Assembly (NCBI RefSeq): GCF_044751345.1
Contig: NZ_JBIWXY010000001.1
Span: 1,364,001 to 1,428,000 of the forward strand
Direction of reading: 5' to 3'
Source: Methylobacillus methanolivorans
Lineage (GTDB): Bacteria; Pseudomonadota; Gammaproteobacteria; Burkholderiales; Methylophilaceae
DNA length: 64,000 bases
Shown here: positions 32,653 through 41,761 of the stretch, piece after piece
How the letters are laid out: every line of letters starts with the position of its first letter
How positions within the stretch are numbered: the stretch's first letter is position 1
Program-made: the position numbers and the translations under genes
The notes under the pieces: model-generated
Database searches by the model: none
Seen by the model: the letters and a program-made list of their open reading frames with translations, nothing else
Told to the model about the DNA's origin: nothing

Positions 32653-33789
32653 TTAATCAGTCTTTTTATAGGGCGCTCGCTCATCCAGCTCTTGCTGGTA
32701 ATGGTGCATATCGGCCCCTTCGCGTGCAAGGAAACGACTGACAGCGGCCTCGAAATCATGATGAGTCAGATGGTGAAATGAGCAAGTTTCCCGCGCGGTG
32801 AAACCCCGTGCCAGTTTATGCTCGCCTTGTGCGCCACCTTCAAAGAAACGGATACCTTGCTCAATGCAGAACTCTTGCGCCTGGTAATAACACAGCTCAA
32901 AGTGCAAGTTAGGCACATAAGCCAATGCCCCCCAATAACGCCCATACAAGCAATCGGCATCATAAAGGTTGAGTGCAGCCGCTATGTAGCGCCCATCACG
33001 TTCGGCCAACACCATCATGACATTGCCAGGCAGACGCTGCCCTATCACATGAAAAAATGCTTGCGTCAGGTAAGGGCTGGAATGATGCTCAAGATAGGTA
33101 TTGATATAGCATTTATAGAAAAAATCCCACTCACGCTCGCCGATTTCATGTCCGCGCAAGCGCCGACAAGTCACGCCAGCACCCATTACTTTCTTGCGCT
33201 CCTGACGAATCTTCTTGCGTTTATCATGCGACAAGGTCGTGAGAAATGCATCAAAGCTAGAAAAGCCTTGGTTTTCCCAACGAAACTGTACACCCTGACG
33301 CCTTAGCCAATGTGGGCCTGATAAAGCTTGCGCGCTTTTCACATCGGGGAATAGCACATGGGTAGAGGATAACTGTAGATGTTGCGTTGTTTCACACAAC
33401 ATTTCCGCCATACGCTTTTGCAGGAGAGAATCATGGGAAAGCAAGCGGCTGCCTGTAATCGGCGTGAAAGGTACAGCAGCAACCAGCTTGGGATAGTATT
33501 CAAGACCATGATGGGCATAGGCTTCAGCCCACGACCAGTCAAACACATACTCCCCGTAAGAATGCTGCTTGAGATATAAAGGCACGGCCCCAAGCAAGTT
33601 GTCGTCACTTTTGATTACCAAGGGCATGGGTTGCCAGCCGCTACCCTCACCCACCGAGCCACTTTGCTCCAATGCACTGAGAAAAGCATGGCTAAGCAAG
33701 GGTGAACCATCGGTCAATGCATCCCATTGTGCGCAATCAAGACCACTCACGCCATCGACAAATTCAGCCTCTATCTTCATCCAGCACAC
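32653..33789 (-). CDS. DUF482/GNAT peptidogalycan-type acyltransferase
   Basis: 378-aa member of the DUF482 (COG3146) family, distantly GNAT/FemAB-like. Motifs: FDWSWAEAYAHHGLEYYPKL, KKIRQERKKV, RYWGALAYVPNLHFELCYYQ and FFEGGAQGEHKLARGF near the C-terminus. Substrate unknown; the family name 'peptidogalycan biosynthesis' is only a label. The start may be Met4 (33780). It converges with ybaL. Confidence 0.83.
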   Translation of the reverse strand: MCWMKIEAEFVDGVSGLDCAQWDALTDGSPLLSHAFLSALEQSGSVGEGSGWQPMPLVIKSDDNLLGAVPLYLKQHSYGEYVFDWSWAEAYAHHGLEYYPKLVAAVPFTPITGSRLLSHDSLLQKRMAEMLCETTQHLQLSSTHVLFPDVKSAQALSGPHWLRRQGVQFRWENQGFSSFDAFLTTLSHDKRKKIRQERKKVMGAGVTCRRLRGHEIGEREWDFFYKCYINTYLEHHSSPYLTQAFFHVIGQRLPGNVMMVLAERDGRYIAAALNLYDADCLYGRYWGALAYVPNLHFELCYYQAQEFCIEQGIRFFEGGAQGEHKLARGFTARETCSFHHLTHHDFEAAVSRFLAREGADMHHYQQELDERAPYKKTD

Positions 33790-33972
33790 CTACGACCTAT
33801 GCATCATAGAAGCTGCATTATAGTGCCAATCATCATGCCCCCAACGCATGTATAACACTCATTCATTTATTTCGCAGGGGCAAGTTATTTCGCGGGGCCA
33901 AGCTGATTCAGAACAATAACATGCCACACACATTGAAGTGTCGCACAATCACGACACCTCAATGCTCAGCCA

Positions 33973-34185
33973 CTACTTGCGCTTACCGACAGAATCCACC
34001 CCGTGACCAATCACGCCACCAATGGCAGCACCACCGACCGTGCCCAAGGAACTTCCGCCTGTCAGCACCGCACCGGCAACACCACCAATCGCGGCACCGG
34101 TCGCAGCATTCTTTTGACGCGTAGACAAACCAGAACAACCGCTCAGCATCAATACCAGCAATACACCTGCAATCGTTTTATTCAT
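33973..34185 (-). CDS. Glycine-zipper lipoprotein (OsmB-like)
   Basis: 70-aa lipoprotein: signal peptide with lipobox LSGC (Cys at about 18), then a two-helix glycine zipper GAAIGGVAGAVLTGG ... GGAAIGGVIGHGVDSV. Similar to OsmB and other osmotically induced outer-membrane lipoproteins. AAGGAGCAAAAAA precedes the ATG. A GTGTCG/CGACAC hairpin downstream (33938-33957) may end transcription. Confidence 0.85.
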   Translation of the reverse strand: MNKTIAGVLLVLMLSGCSGLSTRQKNAATGAAIGGVAGAVLTGGSSLGTVGGAAIGGVIGHGVDSVGKRK

Positions 34186-34341
34186 TTTTTTGCTCCTTGC
34201 AAATTCCAGGCCTCTGCCTGTTCATGCTCCAATTTGCAAAAAATAGGCCACCATTCAATAATCAATTAAAATCAATTGGTTAAAAAATCAACATTGCTAT
34301 TACACAGCAAAATAAAGGCAAAATCGTCGCTAATGACAGAC

Positions 34342-34375
34342 AAAAGAAAAGCACTGTCCCGGCAAGGCAGTGCTT
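34342..34375 (-). terminator. Terminator of the EF-hand gene
   Basis: AAGCACTG (34349-34356) pairs with CAGTGCTT (34368-34375) around an 11-nt loop; read on the minus strand it is followed by TTTTCTTTTG. Confidence 0.7.
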
Positions 34376-34411
34376 AAGTGGTTCACAAGGAAGATTATTA
34401 TTGGAATTCGG

Positions 34412-35083
34412 TCATAGTGCTCGCTTAGGAACTGCGGCACTCATCTCCTTTACATCATGTAGCGGCGCTGGCTCCACTACATCCTGCAACTCTTTTTCTT
34501 TCTTATCGAGCGCCTTGTGCTGGCGCTCTGCAATACGAGCCTGCATAACCTCAAGCTCGTTCATTGTAATCACGCCATCACCATTCAAGTCGAACTGCAT
34601 GAAATGACGCGCCACCTGAGGGATCATCTCTACCGCTTCTTCACGGGAAATAACACCATTACCGTCTTTATCGGCTTCTTGAAATCGTTCCATGATACGC
34701 TGGCGCATGGCACGCCTACGCTCTTCTATCTGAGCGTGTGCAGCATCAACATTACGGGAGTACTCGTAAAGATCGCGCCTCAAACGCTGACGATCCTCAC
34801 CAGAAATTTTTGCATCTAGGGTCTGATGAATATTCGCTGTCGGCACATCCTGTGTGTCACTTGCCAGATCATCATTCGCATAGCGGAGATTTGCCGCATG
34901 GGCGACACTGGCCACTCCCAGCAAAACTGCCGTTAATGCCAACTTATGATGCCAAACTAGATCTGTCAGCATCAACATAAAGCTAAACCGTACACTTGCA
35001 AGATCATATGATTCGCTCGCCTCTGTTTTAAGCTTACCTGTTTCCTTGCGTACTACATTCGGACGCAACAGCTCAGAAACCAC
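34412..35083 (-). CDS. Secreted EF-hand calcium-binding protein
   Basis: Up to 223 aa; the likely start is Met36 or Met38 (34978 or 34972), giving a signal peptide ending in AHA. It has two consecutive EF-hand loops with full Ca ligands: DKDGNGVISREE and DLNGDGVITMNE, preceded by a helical stretch (RRRAMRQRIMERFQEA). Periplasmic Ca sensor or buffer proteins of this kind occur in Proteobacteria; the partner is unknown. A link to Ca-dependent methanol dehydrogenase is tempting but unsupported. Confidence 0.82.
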   Translation of the reverse strand: MVSELLRPNVVRKETGKLKTEASESYDLASVRFSFMLMLTDLVWHHKLALTAVLLGVASVAHAANLRYANDDLASDTQDVPTANIHQTLDAKISGEDRQRLRRDLYEYSRNVDAAHAQIEERRRAMRQRIMERFQEADKDGNGVISREEAVEMIPQVARHFMQFDLNGDGVITMNELEVMQARIAERQHKALDKKEKELQDVVEPAPLHDVKEMSAAVPKRAL

Positions 35084-35304
35084 TCAAACTCACCCTAGGT
35101 GAGAGCTGAATGAGGCGACATCATCCCGCATTGATGTAAACTGAGTGTTTCACATCGACTTGTGATTGTAAAAATTTGTAACATCAGCAGCGCCAGACTT
35201 CTCCTTCACAGGCACGCTTAATATAAGCGAAAGGCAAGAATCGGCATGATTGTATGGAACCTTGCAAATAATACTTTTCATCGACCCCCATTTCCGCAGA
35301 AAAT

Positions 35305-36039
35305 ATGACTATGCAAACACCTCCGAAAAAAATATTAATGGTGGACGACGACTTGCGTATGCGCGAGTTGTTGCAACGTTATTTAGGCGAACAAGGCTTT
35401 TCCGTCAAAGCAGTGTCTGACGCTGCCGAAATGGATCAAGCGCTTGCCCACGAGCACGTAGACTTGCTGGTACTCGATCTCATGTTGCCCGGTGAAGATG
35501 GTCTTGCCATTTGCCGCCGCCTGCGTGCCAATGGCAGCACCATTCCCGTAGTCATGCTGACTGCCCGTGGCGACGAGATAGACCGCATCATCGGCTTGGA
35601 AATGGGGGCGGACGATTACTTGCCCAAGCCATTCAATCCACGTGAGCTACTGGCCCGTATCAATGCGGTGCTGCGTCGCCACAGCCGCTTGCCTCCTGGC
35701 ACGCCGGTAGCAGAAGCAGACCACATCAGTTTTGGCGATTTCATCTTTGACCCATCGACACGCACCCTGACCAAAAATGGCGACCCTGTCACCATCACCA
35801 GCGGTGAGTTCGCCCTGCTCAAGGTATTTGTAGATCACCCACGCCAACCCTTGTCACGCGACCGTCTTATGCAGCTGGCGCGTGGTCGAGAGCTGGATGT
35901 ATTTGACCGTAGCATCGACGTACAAGTCTCCCGCCTGCGCCGTCTGATTGAACCTGATCCTTCACACCCTCGTTATCTACAAACCATGTGGGGATTTGGC
36001 TATGTGTTCGTACCCGATGGCGAAACCCAGAAAAGCTAG
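35305..36039 (+). CDS. ompR: OmpR-family response regulator
   Basis: 244-aa response regulator: receiver domain (about 7-120) with phospho-acceptor Asp in LLVLDLMLPGEDG and Lys in YLPKPFNPRELL, then an OmpR/PhoB winged-helix DNA-binding domain ending in YLQTMWGFGYVFVPDG. It precedes its sensor kinase by 12 nt. The sequence is closest in style to OmpR, but the target genes are unknown here. Confidence 0.88.
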   Translation: MTMQTPPKKILMVDDDLRMRELLQRYLGEQGFSVKAVSDAAEMDQALAHEHVDLLVLDLMLPGEDGLAICRRLRANGSTIPVVMLTARGDEIDRIIGLEMGADDYLPKPFNPRELLARINAVLRRHSRLPPGTPVAEADHISFGDFIFDPSTRTLTKNGDPVTITSGEFALLKVFVDHPRQPLSRDRLMQLARGRELDVFDRSIDVQVSRLRRLIEPDPSHPRYLQTMWGFGYVFVPDGETQKS

Positions 36040-36051
36040 TGTCACTCTCTC

Positions 36052-37416
36052 GTGAACCTGTTACCACGTACACTTCTGGCACGCGTCATGCTGCTGATAG
36101 CCCTGCTGCTTGCAGCGGGGCAGTTTGCAGCACTAAAGCTGTTTGACTACTTTGAGAGTGAGCCGCGTGCAATGGCAGCGGCGCTACAGGCGATCACGGT
36201 CGTCAACTACACACGTGCCTCGCTGCTTGCTGCGCATGAAAACCGCCGCCTAGCCTTGCTTTCCGAGCTTTCTGGTCGCGAAGGCGTACGCATTTACGCA
36301 GCGGACATGCTGGAAGAAATCGAGCCGCTACCCAATGACCATCTCATCCGCATGATCGCGGAGAAAATCCGCGAACGTCTGGGCAAGGACACCCTGGTCG
36401 TCCTCAACCATTTTGGCATCCCTGGCTTGTGGGTAAGCTTTAGTCTCGGGCAGGATGATTACTGGGTTGTCATTCCGCGTATTCAGGTAGATCGCCCCTT
36501 TCCCTGGCAGTGGCTAGGCTGGGGGGCGCTAGTAATTATGCTGTCACTCCTGGGTGCCTACCTGATCGCCTCCAATATTCACCACCCCTTGCGCCTGCTC
36601 GTTAAAGCGGCAGGGCGACTTAGTAGTGGCGAGTACCCGCTGCCCTTGCCTGAGGAAGGCGCGCATGAGCTACGCGAGGTGAGCCGCACCTTCAATGAAA
36701 TGACCGAGGCCTTGGTGCGATTAGATAACGAACGCACACTGCTACTAGCGGGCATTTCGCATGATCTGCGTACACCGCTTGCGCGCTTGCGGCTTTCCGT
36801 GGAAATGTTGCCAGATGAATATTGTGCCAGCTTGAAAGTCGGCATGATCCAGGATATTGGCGACATGGACAGCATCATTCACCAGTTCCTAGATTTTGTC
36901 CGTGGGATTGAGGGTGAGCCCACGCAAATGATGGACCTCAACTCCTTACTCACTTCGATTGCAGATCGCCATATCCGTGCTGGTCGCAAGCTGACGGTCT
37001 CCTTGGCACCTACCCACCTCATCCCCTTGCGGCCTCTAGCCATGCAGCGCCTGCTCACCAACCTGATCGACAATGCCTTTGCCTATGGCGGCGGCGATGT
37101 AACGGTCATGACGCGCATCACGGCAGGCAACATCATTCTCAGCGTGCTGGATAACGGCCCCGGCATTCCAGCTTCACAGATGGAAAGGTTACTGCGCCCT
37201 TTCGAGCGCCTGGATACGGCTCGCGGCAACAAGAGTGGCAGTGGACTGGGGTTGGCGATTTCCGATCGTATCGCCAAGTTGCATAAGGGTCAGCTCACCC
37301 TACTCAACCGCCCACAGGGTGGGCTGGAAGCACGGCTTACTTTGCCGATTCAGCCTCAAGTGACGGCGCAAACCAAGCAAGCTTTTCGCGTAAACGCACA
37401 ACCTCGCCGACAATAA
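36052..37416 (+). CDS. envZ: EnvZ-like sensor histidine kinase
   Basis: 454-aa membrane kinase starting at GTG 36052. Two membrane helices (about 8-26 and 147-168) flank a periplasmic sensor of about 120 aa; then HAMP, HisKA with phospho-His in GISHDLRTPLARLR, and HATPase with N box LIDNAFAYGG, G1 LDNGPGIP and G2 GSGLGLAI. It pairs with the ompR-like gene. Its last 80 nt overlap the end of cysG on the other strand. Confidence 0.87.
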   Translation: MNLLPRTLLARVMLLIALLLAAGQFAALKLFDYFESEPRAMAAALQAITVVNYTRASLLAAHENRRLALLSELSGREGVRIYAADMLEEIEPLPNDHLIRMIAEKIRERLGKDTLVVLNHFGIPGLWVSFSLGQDDYWVVIPRIQVDRPFPWQWLGWGALVIMLSLLGAYLIASNIHHPLRLLVKAAGRLSSGEYPLPLPEEGAHELREVSRTFNEMTEALVRLDNERTLLLAGISHDLRTPLARLRLSVEMLPDEYCASLKVGMIQDIGDMDSIIHQFLDFVRGIEGEPTQMMDLNSLLTSIADRHIRAGRKLTVSLAPTHLIPLRPLAMQRLLTNLIDNAFAYGGGDVTVMTRITAGNIILSVLDNGPGIPASQMERLLRPFERLDTARGNKSGSGLGLAISDRIAKLHKGQLTLLNRPQGGLEARLTLPIQPQVTAQTKQAFRVNAQPRRQ

Positions 37417-38749
37417 TCAGGCAGGGTGCTCTTAGCCCTGCTTGCTCCACCAATCCTGGCAATGTCTCCAATGTACCCTCTACCACACGTTGCCGCTGGG
37501 TGGTGCCTTGCTGAATGATCGCGATAGGCAGGCTATGAGGTGCACCATGCTGCACCAGCTGGCGGCAAATCTCTGACAACCCCACCAAGCCCATGTAAAT
37601 CACCACGGTTTGCTTGGGGCGCACCAAGGCCGTCCAGTCCAGATCAACGGAGCCATCCTTGAGATGTCCGGTAGTGAACAGGCATGACTGGGCATAATCC
37701 CGATGCGTCAGCGGAATTCCGGCATAACTCGATACGCCATTGGCAGCCGTAATACCAGGCACAACCTGGAATGCAATACCATGCTCCATCAGGGTTTCGA
37801 TTTCTTCGCCACCCCGGCCAAAAATGAAAGGGTCGCCACCTTTCAACCGCAGTACGCGCTTACCCTCCTTGGCAAGACGCACCAATAGCTGGTTGATATC
37901 TTCTTGAGGCAAAGTATGCTGGTCACGCGATTTACCAACATAGATCAACTCCGCATCACGCCGCACCAGCTCCATCACTTCCCGACTCACCAGCTTGTCA
38001 TACACACAGACATCCGCCTGCTGCATCAGGCGCAAAGCCCGAAAAGTCAGCAGATCGGGATCCCCCGGCCCGCCACCGACGAGATACACCTCACCATGAT
38101 GCAGCTCTTCATCACCAGCCAGCGCTTGCTGCATGGCATGACGCGCTGCAGGCTCCTGCCCTGACAACACCAACTCACCAACCGCCCCCTGAAATACATC
38201 TTCCCAAAAAATACGCCGCTGCTGGCTAGTAGAAAAACGACGCTTCACGGCATCGCGAAATTCAGCAGCAAACGCAGCTAAGCGGCCATAAGTGGCAGGG
38301 ATCATGGTCTCAATTCGCGTGCGCAGCATGCGCGCCAATACGGGTGCAGCTCCACCGCTGGAGACCGCCACCAGCAAGGGGGAGCGATCCACGATCGAAG
38401 GTACGATAAAAGTACATAATTCTGGCGCATCCACCACATTCACCGGAATATTACGTGCCTGTGCTGCGTGAGAGACCGCACGATTGACCTCGGTATCATC
38501 AGTCGCAGCAATCACGATCATGACGCCATCCAACTGAGCAGGATCAAACACAGCCTGCAGATGGCGAATGCGCCCATCCACTAGCAATTGTTGCAACTCG
38601 GGATGCAGATCAGGCGCAACCACCGTGATACTCGCCCCTGCCTTTTCCAGCAGGTTGACTTTACGGCTGGCGACTTCGCCTCCCCCAACAACTAGGCAAG
38701 GGCGGCTTTGTACTTTCATAAAGATAGGCAATGTTTCCATGCGCGCCAT
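37337..38749 (-). CDS. cysG: Siroheme synthase CysG
   Basis: 470-aa trifunctional enzyme. The N-terminal half (1-205) is precorrin-2 dehydrogenase/ferrochelatase with NAD motif CLVVGGGEVASRK; the C-terminal half (about 217-460) is uroporphyrinogen-III methyltransferase with VYLVGGGPGDPDLLTFRAL and LRLKGGDPFIFGRGGEE. It makes siroheme for sulfite and nitrite reductases. The usual family start (LPIF near residue 6) suggests Met4 at 38740 as the alternative start. Confidence 0.95.
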   Translation of the reverse strand: MARMETLPIFMKVQSRPCLVVGGGEVASRKVNLLEKAGASITVVAPDLHPELQQLLVDGRIRHLQAVFDPAQLDGVMIVIAATDDTEVNRAVSHAAQARNIPVNVVDAPELCTFIVPSIVDRSPLLVAVSSGGAAPVLARMLRTRIETMIPATYGRLAAFAAEFRDAVKRRFSTSQQRRIFWEDVFQGAVGELVLSGQEPAARHAMQQALAGDEELHHGEVYLVGGGPGDPDLLTFRALRLMQQADVCVYDKLVSREVMELVRRDAELIYVGKSRDQHTLPQEDINQLLVRLAKEGKRVLRLKGGDPFIFGRGGEEIETLMEHGIAFQVVPGITAANGVSSYAGIPLTHRDYAQSCLFTTGHLKDGSVDLDWTALVRPKQTVVIYMGLVGLSEICRQLVQHGAPHSLPIAIIQQGTTQRQRVVEGTLETLPGLVEQAGLRAPCLIIVGEVVRLREKLAWFAPSLEAESAK

Positions 38750-38978
38750 TTTATTCCATTTTCAATGTAATACGAGATTAGGCGTGACGACACAGAGCAA
38801 GCGCGCATGGCAACGACAACGGTCAGATAAATTGGTGATGAAACGACGCTACGATTGGCTTTCCGCGGCAGCTACGCTAAAATAAAGCCTTACCCTACTG
38901 TTTTTCTTACGCTATTTTGCAGCCTGCATCGCCTACCTTTCGCCCCTCCCTCGCTTTGAGTGCAGTTTGACCCGCTGT

Positions 38979-40307
38979 ATGAATCCGCCTAAAAAAGTCT
39001 TTATCAAAACCTTTGGTTGCCAGATGAACGAGTACGACTCGTCACGCATGCTGGATATGCTGCATGCAGCCGAAGGCATGCAAACTACGGAAAACCCAGA
39101 AGAAGCCGACGTTATCCTGCTCAACACCTGCTCGGTACGCGAAAAGGCGCAGGAAAAAGTGTTCAGCCACCTGGGGCGCTTCGGCCCACTGAAGGAAAAG
39201 AACCCCAACCTGGTGATTGGCGTAGGCGGCTGCGTGGCCAGCCAGGAAGGCGAAAGCATCGTTGCCCGCGCACCCTATGTGGATGTCGTCTTCGGCCCGC
39301 AAACCCTGCACCGCCTGCCGGACATGATTCAATCCAAGCGTAAGACTGGTATTTCACAGGTGGATATCAGCTTCCCCGAGGTAGAAAAATTCGATCATTT
39401 GCCGCCTCCTCGCGTAGAAGGAGCCGCTGCATTTCTTTCGATTATGGAAGGTTGCAGCAAGTACTGTACTTTCTGCGTCGTGCCATACACCCGTGGCGAC
39501 GAGGTTTCACGCCCGTTTGACGACATTCTCACCGAGGCTATCCAATTAGCCGAGCAAGGTGTCAAGGAAATCACGCTGCTAGGGCAAAACGTCAATGGCT
39601 ATCGCAGCCAGACTGCTGAAGGCGAAACCGCCGACCTGGCCTTGCTGATCGAATACCTGGCAGAAATCCCAGAAATCGAGCGCATCCGCTATACCACCTC
39701 ACACCCGAACGAGATGACGCCAGCCTTGATAGATTGCTATGGCCGTATCCCCAAGCTGGTCTCGCATCTGCATTTGCCCGTACAAGCTGGATCAGATCGC
39801 GTGCTCATGAACATGAAGCGCAATTACACGGCCTTGCAATATAAATCCGTCATTCGCAAGCTGCGTGCGGCACGACCAGATATTTGCATCACCTCTGATT
39901 TCATCATCGGCTTCCCTGGTGAAACCGAGCAAGATTTTGCCGCCACAATGAAATTAATGCGTGACGTGGGCTTTGATTTCAGCTTCAGTTTTACCTATAG
40001 CCCCCGCCCAGGCACACCCGCCTCTTACCTGCCTGATGAATGCAGTGCCGAAGAGAAGCAAGAGCGCTTGCTACGCTTACAAGCGCTCAATGAGGAACAG
40101 GGCAAAGCCATCAGCCAAGCCATGGTTGGCAGCGTGCAACGCGTGCTGATCGAAGGCTTCTCTGCCAAAAGCAATAGCGAGCTTGCAGGGCGTACCGACA
40201 ATAACCGCATCGTCAATTTTCCCGGCGATGCAACACTGATCAACCAATTCGTCAATGTACGAATTACCGAGGCAGCCTCGCATACCTTGCGCGGCGAGCT
40301 GATATAG
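38979..40307 (+). CDS. miaB: tRNA-2-methylthio-N6-dimethylallyladenosine synthase MiaB
   Basis: 442-aa radical-SAM methylthiotransferase for A37 of tRNAs. N-terminal UPF0004 domain with three cluster Cys (FGCQMNEYDSSRM; NTCSVREKA; GGCVAS), radical SAM motif CSKYCTFC, and C-terminal TRAM domain (LIEGFSAKSNSELAGRTDNN). The start is ATG 38979; TTG 38967 in frame is unlikely. Confidence 0.96.
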   Translation: MNPPKKVFIKTFGCQMNEYDSSRMLDMLHAAEGMQTTENPEEADVILLNTCSVREKAQEKVFSHLGRFGPLKEKNPNLVIGVGGCVASQEGESIVARAPYVDVVFGPQTLHRLPDMIQSKRKTGISQVDISFPEVEKFDHLPPPRVEGAAAFLSIMEGCSKYCTFCVVPYTRGDEVSRPFDDILTEAIQLAEQGVKEITLLGQNVNGYRSQTAEGETADLALLIEYLAEIPEIERIRYTTSHPNEMTPALIDCYGRIPKLVSHLHLPVQAGSDRVLMNMKRNYTALQYKSVIRKLRAARPDICITSDFIIGFPGETEQDFAATMKLMRDVGFDFSFSFTYSPRPGTPASYLPDECSAEEKQERLLRLQALNEEQGKAISQAMVGSVQRVLIEGFSAKSNSELAGRTDNNRIVNFPGDATLINQFVNVRITEAASHTLRGELI

Positions 40308-40315
40308 GATTGCCT

Positions 40316-41296
40316 GTGGAGCTTACCTTACATCCTGAAGACAACTTGCGCCTGGCCAACCTGTGCGGTGCACTGGATGAAAACCTCAAACAGATAGAAG
40401 ATGCACTGGATGTCGGCATCTCGCGACGTGGCGCACATTTCCGTTTCTCTGGTGCGCTGGGCAACACTCGGCTGGCTGCCCAATTGGTGGAAAACTATTA
40501 CGAACGGGCAGGCAAACCCATCAGCCTGGAAGAAATCCAATTGGGCTTGGTGGAGCTTGATCGCCTACCTGCCGACCAGGTTACCACCCCGATGCCGACA
40601 CTGATGACGCGCCGCCAGGATTTGCATGGCCGCACACCGCGCCAGGTCAGTTACCTGCAGCAAATTCAGGATTTTGACATTACTTTCGGCATCGGGCCTG
40701 CTGGCACCGGCAAAACTTATCTCGCCGTCGCCAGCGCGATTGACGCCATGACGCGGGACCGCGTCAAGCGCATCGTCCTCGTGCGCCCTGCTGTGGAAGC
40801 TGGCGAGCGACTCGGCTTTTTGCCCGGCGACCTATCGCAGAAAGTCGACCCTTACCTGCGCCCACTTTACGATGCGCTCTATGACTTAGCAGGCTACGAC
40901 TCAGTCAACAAAATGTTCGAGCGTGGCGCGATTGAGGTTGCCCCGCTGGCTTATATGCGTGGTCGCACCCTGAACCAGAGTTTCATCATCCTGGATGAAG
41001 CGCAGAACACGACGCCAGAACAGATGAAGATGTTCCTCACCCGTATTGGTTTTGGAACAAAAGCGGTCATCACCGGCGATGTCACCCAGATCGACCTCGC
41101 ACGCGGCCAAAAAAGCGGCCTGGTTGAAGCGCAAAAAGTGCTCAAGGATGTACGCGGCATTGCCTTCTCGCAATTCCTTTCCGAAGACGTCGTGCGCCAC
41201 CCCTTGGTACAAAAGATCATCAATGCCTACGAGCGCTTCGACAGCGAGCGCCATGCACAACCCAGCGCCAGCAAGCCTGAAGCAGGCAGGGAATAA
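40316..41296 (+). CDS. ybeZ: PhoH-family ATPase YbeZ
   Basis: 326-aa PhoH-like ATPase. Walker A GPAGTGKTYLA and Walker B SFIILDEAQNTTPEQMK are clear. It functions with YbeY in rRNA processing and ribosome quality control. Start: AGGA is 6 nt from GTG 40316 and abuts TTG 40310, so GTG is preferred. The gene order ybeZ-ybeY-corC is kept, each within 10 nt or so. Confidence 0.94.
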   Translation: MELTLHPEDNLRLANLCGALDENLKQIEDALDVGISRRGAHFRFSGALGNTRLAAQLVENYYERAGKPISLEEIQLGLVELDRLPADQVTTPMPTLMTRRQDLHGRTPRQVSYLQQIQDFDITFGIGPAGTGKTYLAVASAIDAMTRDRVKRIVLVRPAVEAGERLGFLPGDLSQKVDPYLRPLYDALYDLAGYDSVNKMFERGAIEVAPLAYMRGRTLNQSFIILDEAQNTTPEQMKMFLTRIGFGTKAVITGDVTQIDLARGQKSGLVEAQKVLKDVRGIAFSQFLSEDVVRHPLVQKIINAYERFDSERHAQPSASKPEAGRE

Positions 41297-41299
41297 GCC

Positions 41300-41752
41300 A
41301 TGCCCAAGCTTGCCATGAGCGTGCAATACGCCACCGAAAGCAACAACGGCGTCCCCAGCGAGAAACAATTCCGCAAATGGGCGCGGACCACCTTGCGCGT
41401 AGATACCGAAGCGACCTTGCGCATCGTTGACGAAGAAGAAGGCCGTGCGCTCAACCGCGATTATCGCGGCAAGGACTACGCGACCAATGTACTGACCTTT
41501 CCGCTGACAGAAGATCCCTGGCTGATCGGCGATATTATTCTTTGCGCGCCAGTAGTAGAGAAGGAAGCGCAAGAACAAGGCATCAGCCTGGAAGCGCATT
41601 ATGCACATCTCACCGTGCATGGCATACTGCACATGCACGGCTACGACCACGAAGAAGAGGCGCAGGCGGAACTGATGGAGTCTATAGAATCCTTCATCAT
41701 GGTGCAGCTTGGCTATGCCGACCCTTATTTATCAGAAAAACAGAAGCCTTAA
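41300..41752 (+). CDS. ybeY: Endoribonuclease YbeY
   Basis: 150-aa zinc-dependent RNase for 16S rRNA 3' maturation. The zinc motif HLTVHGILHMHGYDHEEEAQ gives the three His ligands (HGxxHxxGYDH). TNVLTFPLTED is the conserved central motif. Follows ybeZ by 3 nt. Confidence 0.96.
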   Translation: MPKLAMSVQYATESNNGVPSEKQFRKWARTTLRVDTEATLRIVDEEEGRALNRDYRGKDYATNVLTFPLTEDPWLIGDIILCAPVVEKEAQEQGISLEAHYAHLTVHGILHMHGYDHEEEAQAELMESIESFIMVQLGYADPYLSEKQKP

Positions 41753-41761
41753 CCCATCATC

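Noticed and set aside
40901..41650. 249-aa minus-strand ORF opposite ybeZ/ybeY
   Set aside because: Shadow of two well-conserved genes; no domain and rich in His/Phe/Ala typical of antisense frames.
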